From the NCBI GenBank assembly GCA_018417955.1, contig JACTVC010000013.1, forward strand, positions 124,001-188,000: 64,000 bases of DNA, written 5' to 3'. How positions within the stretch are numbered: position 1 is the first letter of the stretch; every line of letters starts with the position of its first letter. The notes under the pieces are model-generated. The model saw only the letters and a program-made list of their open reading frames with translations, was not told where the DNA came from and did not search any database. Shown here one piece after another: positions 43,379 through 55,960 of this stretch. Position numbers and translations under genes: made by a program. This DNA comes from Laccaria trichodermophora (lineage: Eukaryota; Basidiomycota; Agaricomycetes; Agaricales; Hydnangiaceae).

Positions 43379-46300
43379 TAGTGATCACCACAGGTAACCT
43401 GTGGGTGCTAATGTGGTGACCCATACCTGCACACACAAATACCCCTACCCAACACCCAGGTCATGGTGCAGGTGCAGGTCCATACACAGGTTGGGTGGGT
43501 CTTACACAGGTTGGGCAGGTTCAACAGGTCTGACGGGTCATCTACTACTAGAGCACGAAACATGTATGGCAGTTTGAAAATATGTTACACATCAATGTCA
43601 TCCCAGCCATCTTCTAAATCCTCATCATCCTCACCTTCAGTCTCTGGCAGCTGTGTAACAGATAGTACATCCTTATTCTTGACGTAGCCAAGAAGGCTCC
43701 AAGCCTGGAGACACATGAGCGAGTGAGTTGTTTGAGCAGACATGCAGTTGCAGAGATGAGACAAAAGGATGCAGCCATGGCTGAAGACCCGTTCAATGTC
43801 AACAGAGGTAGCTAATGAGTACATAAGTAAGGTCTCAGTCTGTGTTTGATTTACATACCAGGGATTGAAAGATAGTCGAGTGCCACTCGAGAGAGGCAAG
43901 GGTAGACAGTCTTCTTGGATGCCCACCATGCAAGCATATCCTCTGGTTTCATTGGCACGACATCTTCGGAAAGGTATCAGGAAACTTCATCATCGTCGGT
44001 AAAAGATGCCATTCCTGAGAACACAGGAAGGGAGTCAAACATGTTGGTTGATATTGAGGTGCTCTAAAACTGTGTTTAGAATTATCAACTTGAATGAGGA
44101 AGGTGCTTACCCACTTCTCTGCCTGAGCAGCAACAACAATGCTCGGTTCTGAGGCCTCAACCTCGAGATCCCTGTATGAGTTGATGTATTCCTGCCTAAA
44201 GAGCCATTCTGCTCTGTCAATCCATTCCTTCTCCCATTTTGCTGTTTTGAAGTATTCAAGTTTACAACATGGATCAAGAACTTGTTTAAGGGAAGTTAGT
44301 GTATGAATGAATCAAAGAAGTTGAACTGAAATACATACCCATTGTGATGTGATAGACCTTAGAGCAATCTGAACATTTGTAGTAGTGGTTCAAGGTTTTT
44401 TTGGACAGACTGGCAGCCATGCAGATGGATGTGGGAAGCTTGGAGTTGATAGAGGCAGTTGTCAGCCACTCGTCAATGTGGTCCATGACTGGAAGGATGG
44501 TGGGTATGTTGGGTGTCAAGCGTGAAAAATACAAAGTCACGTCTTTGAATATCTGTGAAACAATTAGTAAGCTGTCCCATGGACTGATGTCAGCTCACCA
44601 TCAACAATGAAGACAACTGTTTGGCGATCTCCCACTCATTGTTGTCAAGCTCATACTGCCAAAGGCCAAGATTCTTGTCACTGGTAAGTCTGTCAATTGC
44701 CTTTCGATAGTCAATTGCAAACTTCAACATATCATAGGTCGAGTTCCAACATGTCGAAACATCTCAGGGCATCATGCACTCATCAAGTTTCAGGTCTTTC
44801 AACGTTGAAAACCACTTTGGCAACAGCAGAGTGGTGGAGTTGATGATGGCATAGGAGAGTTTACATAGCTGTAGGTTCTTGGTAAGTTTTTGTATATCCA
44901 TGTCCAAAATGCAAACTGAACTTACCTTGACTAGGAGCAGCCAAACTGGGAGGACACTGTCATCCTGTTCCTCGTGCTCAACATCTGACAATTCAAGGCA
45001 CTCATCAATCCATCCATCCACACTGTCCACCTGCCCACCTCTGCTGTCACTTTCATCATCCAATTGTGCTGCCTGAGCCTCAAGCTCCTCAACATCGATG
45101 TTTTTTGCCAGTTCCAGCAGCTTGGCAGTCGTGTTGTCCAGCACTTTGGCTTTATCAACTTCTGGAACATCAAACACATGAATAGTGCTCTTTGCAATGA
45201 GGGCGAGGATGTGGTTGAAGCAACAGATCAAGTTGGATTCACCAGAAAAGGCAGGAGTGAGCTTTGAAAGCTTCAGGATCATTGTGCCATTATTGGACGT
45301 GTTGTTGCATGTAATACTGAGGATCTGGAGGCAAGGTATGAATCAAATTTCATAATAATAGAACTATGCTTACCTTGTCTGAAATATTGAAGTCTTCCAG
45401 GATAGTTGTGAATGCCTTTGCCAGGTTCAAGCCAGAGTGTGAGTGAGGGACCTTGACGATGTCAAGGAGCATTGACAGTGGAACACCATCTTGTTTGAAG
45501 TGGACAGTAACCACAATGTAGGCCTTATGGTTGGGAGAAGACCAAGCATCTGTAGCAAAGCTGAGGGACCCTGGGTGTTCCTTGAAGCAGGTGAGACTTA
45601 CATGTTGAGTACCATTACACCAACTGACCATTAGTATTTTAGCAATCCGATTATGAGTTTTCACAAACACCAACTTGACATCTCGTGCAGATGTGCTTGG
45701 TGAGGGGAGCCAGTACTCCAGGCATCCAGTCTTCATCAAGCTCTGGAACCCACAGTCTTTGACAATGTTCAAAGGCCATGAACTCTTGGCTACCCAACAA
45801 ACAACTTCAGCCCTGTTTCATGTTGTTCAGTAATATTCTCTTTATGGTGAGTTGAAAATTTACCTAGTTTCCATTTGGGTGTGCTGACGATGTGAATAAG
45901 TAACTTTCCCTTTCCCTTTGTGTTCGAATGCAGCTGTTATTGACCCAGATGGTAGTACACCTTTCATCGCCTCACAGATTTCATCAACAGGATGCCTGCG
46001 TGCAGCATTGACATTCTCCTTGCCCCAACATTTTATGGCATGCCTCTGGAGGTTACTGGTGGACTTTGCATCTCCAGCGTCAAGAAAGCAGCATACATTT
46101 TGGGTGGCACCGCAGCAATGAGTTGCCAGACAGATAAAGGTGTGAGCATGTCATCCATTTGTGTATTCAATGATGGGATTGGGCTTGAAGAATCCATAAA
46201 CACCAGCAGTCCATTCCTTGGACAAGCGCACTGGTCGAAGGTAAGTATTCAGCCTCAAAAACATTTTGTCACCTACCTAATTCCTTTTCAGCCATGATCT

Positions 46301-46889
46301 CTTTGTCATCTGATACAATGATCATGTCGCTGTTGGGATCCAGGGTTTGACCACAGTGAAAACTTTGCTCATCATCTTCTTTGTTGCTAATGATAACCCT
46401 GTGGCAAGAGGTAACAGATGGTGTGGGTTGCCACTCTTGAACTAAAGACGCTGCGCCAGTCTCCTGGACTGAAGATGCCACACCCAATGACCTGGTTACC
46501 TTGACCTTCTTTTTAGGGCAAACAGCCTTGACAAACATGGAGATCGGAGCAGTAAGCTTTCGTTTTGTGGCACTGATGATTGTGCCTGAGGAAGATTTTT
46601 TTGCAGGAGGTTCTGGGGACTCCGACATACTGAGTTGTAGGTTGAACTTTTTTCAGGGTATGTAAGAGCATATTCAGGATGGATTTAAGGTTTGAAAAAT
46701 ATTTGAAACTGTACATAGGGACTCAGCACATATTTACATTTCTGTTCTGGCACATGCAGCCACTGTGCTGTTGTGCCAAAACCCTCCAAAACCCTTAGCA
46801 AGGGTATGGGTTGCACCACAGGTACATAAATGCTGACCTGCACCCATACCCACCTCTACCTGCCTTGTAAACCTGCTTTGGGAACACTA
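43379..46889 (-). mobile_element. hAT transposon, 3511 bp
   Basis: Perfect 8-bp duplication accccaag (43371-43378 and 46890-46897). Ends TAGTGATC and GAACACTA, with short imperfect inverted similarity (TAGTG, caggt). The undisturbed site is visible in the duplicated segment at 62062-62075 (accccaagacaatc). The element therefore inserted after, or in only one of, the two segment copies. It carries one transposase gene on the minus strand. Confidence 0.95.
43585..46628 (-). pseudogene. hAT transposase
   Basis: Starts MSESPEPPAKKSSSGTIISA (46628), with several short introns. A BED-type zinc-finger remnant (STSNLQRHAIKCWGKENV) comes first. The RNase-H-like core has SFATDAWSSPNHKAYIVV (first catalytic Asp) and then ILSITCNNTSNNGTMILKL. 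Family members have CDNASNND here, so the second catalytic Asp appears changed to Asn. CFNHILALIAKSTI and an acidic insert follow. The C-terminal dimerisation region reads YSLATSVDIERVFSHGCILL and an acidic tail (EGEDDEDLEDGWDDIDV) ends it. The tail to 43585 is intact. The altered DN motif makes it probably inactive even if it is translated. Confidence 0.85.
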
Positions 46890-46897
46890 ACCCCAAG

Positions 46898-47125
46898 ACA
46901 ATCGCAGGCTGCCAGTGGGCATGTAAAAAAAGGGACCTGTACCTGAGGGTGGGACCAGGACTCCTGGTCCTGATACCTATCCAGAGTTCACTGTGGATAC
47001 CCTCAGAGAAGGAGTGATATTTCTGATGAAGCAATTTAATATATTCAGAACTACTGATGCACTACCTACAGAAACTTTGGCAACATCTTTATAATACTGA
47101 TCAACATCCAACTACTAGAAACTAC
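46898..47125. other. Spacer of segmental copy 1 after the hAT element
   Basis: Matches 62070-62296 (ggacctgtacctgagggtg..., ctggtcctgatacc). No gene. Confidence 0.7.
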
Positions 47126-50100
47126 TCAGGCTCCAATTTTGCACAAATGCCAGTCTTTGCCAAATGCAAATTCATCAAAAGAAAGCTTTGTGGTATGTGT
47201 TGCAATGACAAGTGGGTTTCTAGGTTGCCATTGAAGACCTGATTGGTACCAAGGTGGTATCCAGAGCAACAAATCTCCTGTATGTGTGCAGAGCCAGCCA
47301 GATGATGTAAGATTGGATTGATTGAGAATAGAAAATGCTAAGAGAAAATATGAGAAATGCAATAAAGGGATAAAACAAATGATAACAGACTATTTATATT
47401 GGAGTCATGATTCCTGATTTTAGTATCATCATATGACCCTGAAGCAATGTACTTTCCATCAGGTGAGAATGCAACAGAGTTGACCCAATCTGTGTGACCT
47501 TCAAATGGATCTGAGACAGGCTTTCCTGTCTGTGCATCCCACATTCTGATAGTTTTGTCATCTGATCCTGAAACAATGTACTTTCCATCAGGTGAGAATG
47601 CAACACAGGTGACCCAATTTACATGGCCTTCAAATGGATCTGAGACAGGTGTTCCTGTCTGTGCATCCCACATTCTGATAGTTTGGTCATCTGATCCTGA
47701 AACAATGTACTTTCCATCAGGTGAGAATGCAACAGAGTTGACCCAATCTGTGTGACCTTCAAATGGATCTGAGACAGGCTTTCCTGTCTGTGCATCCCAC
47801 ATTCTGATAGTTTTGTCATATGATCCTGAAACAATGTACTTTCCATCAGGTGAGAATGCAACACAGGTGACCCAATTTACATGGCCTTCAAATGGATCTG
47901 AGACAGGTGTTCCTGTCTGTGCATCCCACATTCTGATAGTTTTGTCATCTGATCCTGAAACAATGTACTTTCCATCAGGTGAGAATGCAACAGAGGTGAC
48001 ACAATCTGTGTGGCCTTCAAATGGATCTGAGACAGGCTTTCCTGTCTGTGCATCCCACATTCTGATAGTTTTGTCATGTGATCCTGAAACAATGTACTTT
48101 CCATCAGGTGAGAATGCAACAGAGTTGACACATCCTGTGTGGCCTTGCAAGATACTATTTATAGATGGCAATAAAATTTGCTTTCCCTTTTTAAAAGAGA
48201 CTCCTCTAGTAAAGTGGTGAGAATACTTTTTCACAATCAGAGAGTCACTTGGTGACATTGGCAAGGCTGACAGATATATGTGAGGTGCACTTTGAGATAT
48301 AGGTTGGAAGGAAGTTGTCACAAATTTCATAGCATCTTCAATAAACATTTTCATATCTTTATCCATCTGCAAGTATATTAGATAGTTTATAGTTGTATTC
48401 ATGCAATCACTGCACCTTTTCCCAGCCCAATAATGAGGACAAAATTCCTGGTGCAATACTGACTTTGCTTGTAATGCTCAACACTTCTAACCAATAGAGA
48501 AATTTATAATCCAGAAAGTAATGAAGATCTTCCAGAACCTGACCACTGCATGGGACACACAAAACATGGGCTGAAAAAAAACAGCATGCATAAAGTAGCT
48601 CAGATGAGATTTTTTCTTTGGCTTGTTCCAGTATATTAACTTCAGGATCATCATTTGCTTTAAATGATGTGGGCAGTTGACATATATTAAAGCAAAGCTC
48701 TGTCTTGAGTATATATAGAGCTGTGGCAGCAAATTCTTTCTCAGCATGGTCAATGTCAATAAAGAATTCCCCACTTCGAGATGAGCATGTCAGGTAGTCA
48801 TGAAAAGAGCTGTGCAATGGCTTGATAGCAATTTCATTATCTCCATTCATACCAGAAAGTAAGCAACCTAATGGCTCAATTATTGCTTTAATTTCATTCA
48901 TCCATGCTGTGGAGTTGTTAACATGCATTTTTGACAGAATTGATAGAGGTAGTGGTTCCTTTGCTGTTAAAATTCTTCCCATGACTGATTTGTATCTGTT
49001 CATGACTTTGGAATTATTTCCCTGAAAAGCTTGATTGAGAACCTTGTAATACAGTTCATCTAAGCCACTTCTTGTCCCAAGAAAAGATTCAAGACGCTCA
49101 TATGGAAGTTCACCTCCATATGGATCCATTATATAATGACATGTAACAGCTGCCCACTGAAAGAGGCCTTCAGAACTTTTGACAAGCAAGTTGCACCATT
49201 CATGATTTGGCCATCTGGCTTCAAGCTCAGAACTTATGGCTTCCAGCTTAGATTCAACATACAGAGAAAGATCAAGTTCATTAAGTTTGTTCTCCATTTC
49301 TCCAGCATCCACATGTTTGTGCTTGATATATGGTCGTTGATGTACCAGTTGAAGAGCCTTTGAGAGATCAGGTTCAAGACGTGTTGTTATCAGAATCCAA
49401 AAGTTTTTAGGTAACTCTGCAGCTCTTCCAATGAGCATATCTAATAGTGGTTTTCTTTCCATGTAACTACCACTCTCATCCAGAGCATCAATCACAATAA
49501 CAATGGGCCCCACAGTAGTCAAAGCTGCTGCAGGCTTTACAATGAAGTTGTCAAACTGCTCTTTCACAGCCAGAGTAGAGCACAAAGCATGATCTCCAGT
49601 AACAACAGAGCACAGAGCAGATTTCCAGGAAGCATCTAAATCAGAAAGATCCTGAGAGATAGTACTGAACAGATATCTTGTGTTTCGATTCGCCTGATCA
49701 GCTCAATCAAAACAGTATGAAGATCCCAGACGACCCAGATTGTGAAAGTGCTTAGCAATAGTATGAGCAATGGCTGATTTGCCAAACCCTGCAGCAGCAC
49801 TAAAGAAGAGTACCCGTGGTGTACCATCACCATCTGGGCTATTAATCCAGTCTGTCAGTTCATCAATGACAGCTACACGAGTTCCAGGAAGACACTGCTT
49901 GTCTGAATCAAACCGAGCATTCTTAGCATAGTGCATATCCTTGAGATCAGCAGTTGCATCTGATTCAGAAGATTAATCATAGTATCTCAAGAAGATAATA
50001 TGATTTACCTAGTTTTTCCACAGTGTTGAAGATTTGCAAAACTCTAAGTTGGGTCTCACAAACAGCATGCTGAGTAAAAGCCTGTTTCAACTTCTCAAAT

Positions 50101-51541
50101 TGATCCTGAAAGGCTGCAATTTTCTGGTCTGCATCTGAGATCAAATTCCTTCCAGTTCTCTTCCCTTTGAGAAGACAAAGGGATAAGAATCAACACAATA
50201 TGATAAAATAAGACTTACAAAAGTGGGGATCACCAGCATATTGGCGAATGAAGTAGGCACATTCTATAGTTTGCTGGGCTAAAGATGTGACAATCTTCTT
50301 CTGTGGTGCATCATACTTAGATGGATCTGTTCCTTTGAGGAATGCATATAGGGCTTGCACATCTCAAACAAGATCAGTAATTTTACCATCATGTTCAATC
50401 TGGCCCAAAATAGTCTAGCAAATTTATGAGATTCAATAAATATAAGATCACTATACCAATTCACAAACCTTGGGAATGGCAGACAGTATGCCCCATGCAG
50501 CCTTGATATATGGATGAAACTATATTGAGATTAATAATTGAGATCATTTACTACAAGTAATATTGACAGCTTACCTCTGATATCTTGTCTGCAATTCCCA
50601 TAAAAGCATGAATATGCTCAACAAGCCACCCATAGTTGGTAGAGAAAGAGTCTGAAGTAATTATATCAACACCAAATTGAAGAGCAGAAGCAGTATCCTC
50701 AGGGCCAGACTGCATCTTCATAACAGCAGCCTCAGACAATTCTAAAGCAGGACTGATATCCAAGATAGCTTGAGTTGTGGGATCAGCAAGCACAGGAAGC
50801 TTTAAGGATGTTAGGTAATTTTTACAAAGAAAGCAATGATTTCTTACAACTGGGCTCAAAACTGGAACCAATGTAGATATAGAGAAATGAATAGTAGTGT
50901 TTCCCAATGGCAAGCCTGAGCCACTAGGTCTATTCAGAGGCCAAATAATTTCTAGATATATAGACAAGAAATTTGAGAAACAAAATCTACAATCAGAAAA
51001 CAAAGACAAGCCTTTAGAAGAAGAGCCCCCAAGCAGCAGGGGAATTTCCTCTTCCAGGATCCCAATAAGTTCATTAGCATGATCAAAAGCCCAACCAATC
51101 CGACGGGGAGTCTTGTAAACCCGACAAATTAGATTGGTCGATTGTAAGGTATTGCTTAGTGGCGGTAAGATTTCCGACGCACAACATCAAGTGAACAAAA
51201 TGATGCCCACAATGAAATTCTTTCTGACCACACTGGACCCGCCGACTTGTCGCTCTTTCCCGTTTCCTGTGTATCTCCGCCAATAGTGAACTGTACATAA
51301 TGCTTGTGATGACGAAGGAGGCCTTGAGGTATATTCTTGACTTTTATATCTATAATGCGGGACGACGATTCAATCAACGTCCATCCAAGTTAGCGGTCCA
51401 CCTTGCCTTTGATCTCAATCGTGATCCTGGGATCGGAGGATGCAACGCTGGAATGAGTGGTCAGATGTTGGCGAAGATGTAGGAAGTAGTGTGAATAGAG
51501 GTACTGACGTAGGATCGGTGTTCGCGTTTGAAGCTGTATTC
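47126..51541 (-). pseudogene. C2-NACHT-WD40 NLR-like receptor, copy B
   Basis: Starts near 51541 (MNTASNANTDPT). N-terminal C2-like domain (RITIEIKGKVD..., IIDIKVKNIPQGLL, HHKHYVQFTIGG), helical region with introns (LELSEAAVMKMQSGPEDTAS), then the NACHT domain: Walker A SAAAGFGKSAIAHTIA, Walker B VIVIDALDESG. A winged-helix/linker part (PLGCLLSGMNGDNEIAIKPL) is followed by six 43-residue WD40 repeats and the tail GWLCTHTGDLLLWIPPWYQS ... WHLCKIGA (stop at 47126-47128), common at the end of such mushroom genes. Nonsense codons: TGA at 49703-49705 (YCFD*ADQANRN) and TAA at 51390-51392 in the C2 part. Intact relatives are cytoplasmic STAND sensors; their WD face is thought to recognise non-self and trigger incompatibility or death. 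This allele looks dead but well preserved. Confidence 0.85.
47425..48150 (-). repeat. Near-identical 129-bp WD40 repeats, copy B
   Basis: Six tandem 129-bp units (43 residues). Differences concentrate at the residue after SGS (H, D, Y, D, D, Y) and in the residues after GH (TGCVN, TDCVT, VNWVT, TDWVN). Confidence 0.92.
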
Positions 51542-51884
51542 ATCGTTTCGGTTCTGCAAGATGAAGGTTGGAAGCAAGTTTGCTAGGCGCTCAAAGGAAA
51601 CGTGTGGTTTGTTTGTTTCGTGGTCTTGAAGTAAACAACACCCTCGTTCGTGGCATGTGCCATAGTGTTGTACGTCTCCCTCCGTCTCACATTTCAGTTC
51701 ACACTGCCCCAGGGTCCGTTTGGGCCAGAATTATATCTAGGCTACATAACGATGTATAGTGAATCTAATGTCTAAATTTTGTCAATTCTTAAGTCCAACG
51801 GCGAGCCACAAGAATATTGGGAGAACAATGACATGAACACGTAATCACCGATAACATGGGAACGACTTGTCAAAATGGGAAGCT
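51542..51884. other. Non-coding spacer
   Basis: Presumed promoter of the NLR gene on the minus strand. No motif can be supported. Confidence 0.4.
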
Positions 51885-53480
51885 TCATGTGCTTCGTGCG
51901 CGGTAAAACATCGCAGCGCTTGTTGACTTCTCCTCCATATGAAATTGATCGACTATCATCAACTTCATATCGGAGTCTGACATCGGGAGACTAGACTTCT
52001 CCCATGTTGACACAGTTGAACCCCTTGTCGAGTTCATCCTCCTTTCCTTGTCCATACACGCCCTCGCAAACCACAGGAATCCTGCCCCCTCCCGCTGGAG
52101 AGCGTTGAGCAGCCGCCCATCTCGGGATTGGGTTTGGTGTTTCAGGCCGACCGTGAATTCCTCGATGAGCTTGATCTCGTCCATCAACGCCTCCTCAAAT
52201 GTGCGGCCATCATGTTGGTAAGTTTCTACTTCCTCCTCCTCATCGTCTTCATCGGCGGAACCTCCCTCATTCTCATCATCCACTTCAGCTCCCAAATCCT
52301 GATCCTCATCCCTACCCTCAAAAGGTTGTGTAGCAGCCGCCACTGATTCACCACGATATTCCTCCAACGACCTCAAGGCTTTGTGCCTCCAGAAGGGCGG
52401 TTCACGAAAGCGCACGGCTTCAAGGAAGAAGGTAGGGGGAACCTTATGTATCCGCTGAACGAGTTGCTTACAGACTACGAAGCGACTGATGGCGAAAGCC
52501 AGGCAGGTGCATACCCACTCCTCCACTTTCGGTTGATACGCGTCATTGATTGGCATCGTAATTGGGGTATTCTCTAGTATTCTCTAGGCTTTCTTGACCC
52601 CCCTCCGCCAGCTCGACAACTCACGATAACACTCGCGCTCTGTCAATAAGACATCGAGCTTTCGGTAATAGGTCGGCGCTAGCTTGGTGACCAAAATACA
52701 AACCAAAAAATCACATCGTGGCATATGGAAATGGTGGAGGAAGCCGTGTTTGATCCGTCGCCAGCTATGGACATGGTAAGTTTCCTAATATCCTTGGTAT
52801 AAAGTATTGACTTGTTGGCTTTCCAGGATCATCGTCGTTTTTAAGCGCGGTATCAACTTGTGGGCGCATCGAGCCCAAAGCTCCCAGCGACCGGCACGGT
52901 ACCAATTTTCCCAAATGTAAACCCACACCTCGGGTAGCTCGTGCTTCTCGCAGAAGTTGTACATGCGCTGAACTGCCCATCTTTTGATCAGCTGAGGATT
53001 CAGAGGGCTACATTCGGGGATTGAAGGATGGGCGCAGTAGTGCCTCTCCATCATGTTAATGATGGTGTTGCGATAGAGAGGAGCACAAAAGGTATGTCGT
53101 CCTTGCTGTTCATCGTCATCGCCGCTAATGCTCTCCTCTCTTTCGTTATCTGCAGATCCGCCCAAATCCACCAACTCCTCCTGCTCTTCGATCGTTGGGA
53201 GGCGTGCTGCAGGGATTAAAAGTCTAAAGCCTTCGCCATGAATGACACGACCTATTGCCGAAACGATGCGAAGAAGTGGTAGCTTTATACGAAGGAAGTC
53301 AGTTGCGTCGGCAAACTGTGGAAGAGGCTGATACTGAGATGGTCCGTTGGAAGATGCTGGGGCAGATGGCTGCGCTGTGGCCATTGGAGCCACAGGATGA
53401 AGTGGAGAGGCAGTGGGAGGAATTGCTGATTGGGCAGTTGGTGCTTCGTCACCTACAATGGGCAGTAGTCCATCGTCCAC
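51885..53480 (-). pseudogene. SWIM-finger protein (MULE-related?), decayed
   Basis: Starts MDDGLLPIVGDEAPTAQSA at 53480. Conserved middle: TIINMMERHYCAHPSIPECS, WAVQRMYNFCEKHELPEVWV, WENWYRAGRWELWARCAHKL. An intron near 52770-52830 follows, then WRRIKHGFLHHFHMPRC-type sequence and, in the last exon, KVEEWVCTCLAFAISRFVVCKQLVQ. That is a SWIM zinc finger (CxCxnCxH) whose final His is Gln. The expected donor appears as acaagt where gtaagt is needed, and a stop lies between the exons. An acidic tail ends at 51885. Repeated mushroom genes of this kind resemble the C-terminal part of Mutator-like transposases. Function unknown; this copy is damaged. Confidence 0.6.
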
Positions 53481-53529
53481 AGTGTGCCCGCTTCGTTGTC
53501 ATCTCCTTGTTGTCGCCATACCAGACGAA

Positions 53530-54885
53530 GCCTGGGATAGACTCGAAGACCTAGACACTCAAAATGGCTTCGCACATCGTTTCTCCTTTGCACAATACTC
53601 CAGGAAGTTCCGTCTATCAATAGTCGACGGTCTACTTGCGGAAGTTTACGCAGACTGGGAGGAGATGCTTTCTCCCATCGAAGCCGTTGGCCGGTACAAC
53701 AGGTTTCTTACTTAGGCTTCAGCCAAATCAACTGGAGGGGTTGTTTCTCTGCAATGACGCCGTAAGCTCACGAAATCTCCGTTCTTCTCCCTATGGTCCT
53801 TACCATCGTCGTCTAGAGCATCTCCCACCCTGTTCGGATAGGGCTCCTTATACCAGCTGTTCAGATCAAAGATGAACGGACCCTTTACGTTGAACCTCCC
53901 AGCGATTCTTGTGAAATTGCGCGAGTTTGACAAGCCATGTCAAAGGTCAATCAACTTCCGTACTCGAATCTTTTCCCCCTTTACTGACAATGCAATAGGG
54001 CATTGGGATCGTCATATCTCCCTTCAAAGGTCGATCGCCCATTGATATTGAGGGCATCAAGAATATCCATTTCGAATGTGCCTACCATTTCCGGTTGATA
54101 TTGAATCCTCCGCCTTCCTTGCCGATCTTTTCAATGACTTTCTGGAAGAGCGTTGTTTTCAGCTACTACGACAACGAATACGATGAGAAAACAGCCGTCA
54201 TGCAATTCCGCGACTTCTGAAGGGGAAACGATGTTGGCTCTTTTCGACGTATGTATTACTTTCGCTTGCTTAAAGTACTTCGAATACTGATGGACTTGAC
54301 ACAGAATTACATCTCACACATGGCTTCAACATTGCCCTTAGATCCCTCCGTATTGCTGCTTGGTCTCACCTCGTTGCCTGACAAAAGCATCCCGTTCCCT
54401 CCTCTGCCCTGTCGCTGATCAGGGATCTCGGTGAACTGGTCAAGCAACTCCGGACGGTGTGGGCCCACGCATGTCGGGAAATATCAGACGATATCGACGT
54501 TGTGGAAGTAACGCCTATCACCGGCGGATACACACCAGATACAGCCGTAGACGATCATTTTCGGCTTTTCGATGATGAACACGATTTCGTGCTCATCAAT
54601 CCTGCATTCGGGGACTCTGTGCTCTTGATACTCAAGTCCGAAAAGAAAGCAGGAAGTGATAAAGGCATTGCATCGCACTCACTCACAATGGTCTTTGACG
54701 ATCTCAATACCAATCGGGTGTTCATCCCCACCCACGTCCGCACTCTCTTTCCCGTCAGGCCAACTATCGTCCTCCTTCCTATTCGCAATCCTCACACCAG
54801 TCAAACGAGCAGGTGTTGTATTCCCACACTGCTTTGCGTGAATGAGGAGATGTACATCAAACAGGGATACATCATATTTCAATAA
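53530..54885 (+). pseudogene. Unidentified degenerate gene
   Basis: Protein-like pieces in order on the plus strand: FSFAQYSRKFRLSIVDGLLAEVYADWEEML (53577-53670), HFECAYHFRLILNPPPSLPI (54060-54120), YYDNEYDEKTAVMQFRDF then TGA at 54218-54220, an intron 54249-54304, HGFNIALRSLRIAAWSHLVA then TGA at 54379-54381, and LGELVKQLRTVWAHACREIS ... DDHFRLFDDEHDFVLINPAF (54430-54650). The splice junction keeps the frame across the intron, which argues for a former gene. I do not recognise the family. Confidence 0.35.
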
Positions 54886-55049
54886 ACTCACCGATAGGAT
54901 AAGAAATTGGGACACCAACCTAAGCGAATATGTGCATTGGGAGAATTGGTGTGGGAGAGCAAGCGCCGCCTCTCAAACAAGATGTTTTTGTGAGGCAAGA
55001 TATTCAGTCAGTTGAAGCCATTCAGCAAGCTTATTAAAATCTTCACAGT

Positions 55050-55759
55050 TGCTGGTGGACTTGTAGCTCCGACCTTCCAGCCAACTCTTGCGCGATATAA
55101 CCAACACGAAGGCCACTTCGACCTCGAGCCCTTCATTAACAACGTCAGCTTCGGCTTCAATTGCACATAGTCCTAAGAACCCCTTCTCACAGAACCCAAT
55201 CGAATCGGAGACGCGCATGAACCCCATTGCGACGCAGAACGCAATCTAGTTGAAAACTCAGAATTCTACCTCATCAATCACGCAAATGCGGAACCCTGTC
55301 AGGTCAAAAACGCGAAACCCAATCGCGCGGTTTGGAAGGGACATTGCGAATATTGTTGTTGATGATTCTGCGGGCTGTGTTAGTTTGCGTGGGGGTAACA
55401 CGACCACGGGTGGCGTGTCCACCACGACGTCTGTGTACGGTGGGGAGAACATGATGGGAAGCGTGTATAGTGCGCAGAACACTACGGGTAGCGTGTCCAC
55501 CACGACGTCTGTGTACGGTGGGGAGAACACGATGGGAAGCGTGTATAGTGCGCAGAACACTACGGGTAGCGTGTACACGACGACCTCCGTTTCCGCACCG
55601 ACGCCCGTGTACGCAGGACACAACACCACGACCTACTCGAACGAAGCCTCCGCTCGGGCGGTCAAAGCGAGGTTGAGGGAGGCATGCAAGGATTTTTTGA
55701 AACCTGTGTGGGTGGAGGAGTGTGATACGGCGCAGTCTTGGGAGCCTGTGCCGTTTTGA
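55050..55759 (+). pseudogene. Hypothetical gene family, 3' fragment (third copy)
   Basis: Only the C-terminal third is present, matching 60570-61193: RNPIARFGRDIANIVVDDSA, four GENTMGSVYSAQNTTGSV-like repeats, GHNTTTYSNEASARAVKARL and WVEECDTAQSWEPVPF with TGA stop at 55757-55759. It lies tail to tail with the monooxygenase gene. Confidence 0.8.
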
Positions 55760-55960
55760 AGTCTTTTTCAAAAAATTCTCCTTTGATGTTGTTTTGTTCG
55801 TTTTTTTTTTGTTCTCTTTTTCTTTTCGGATTGGGGTAGATATGTAGCTACCTTTCGTTAAGTGATACATTCGTAGTTTATAGTACAATGGCTCTCTTTC
55901 ATTCTCCCTATATTCTTACATCCGTATATACAATTGTAGCGCAAAAAGCTAAACAGGACC

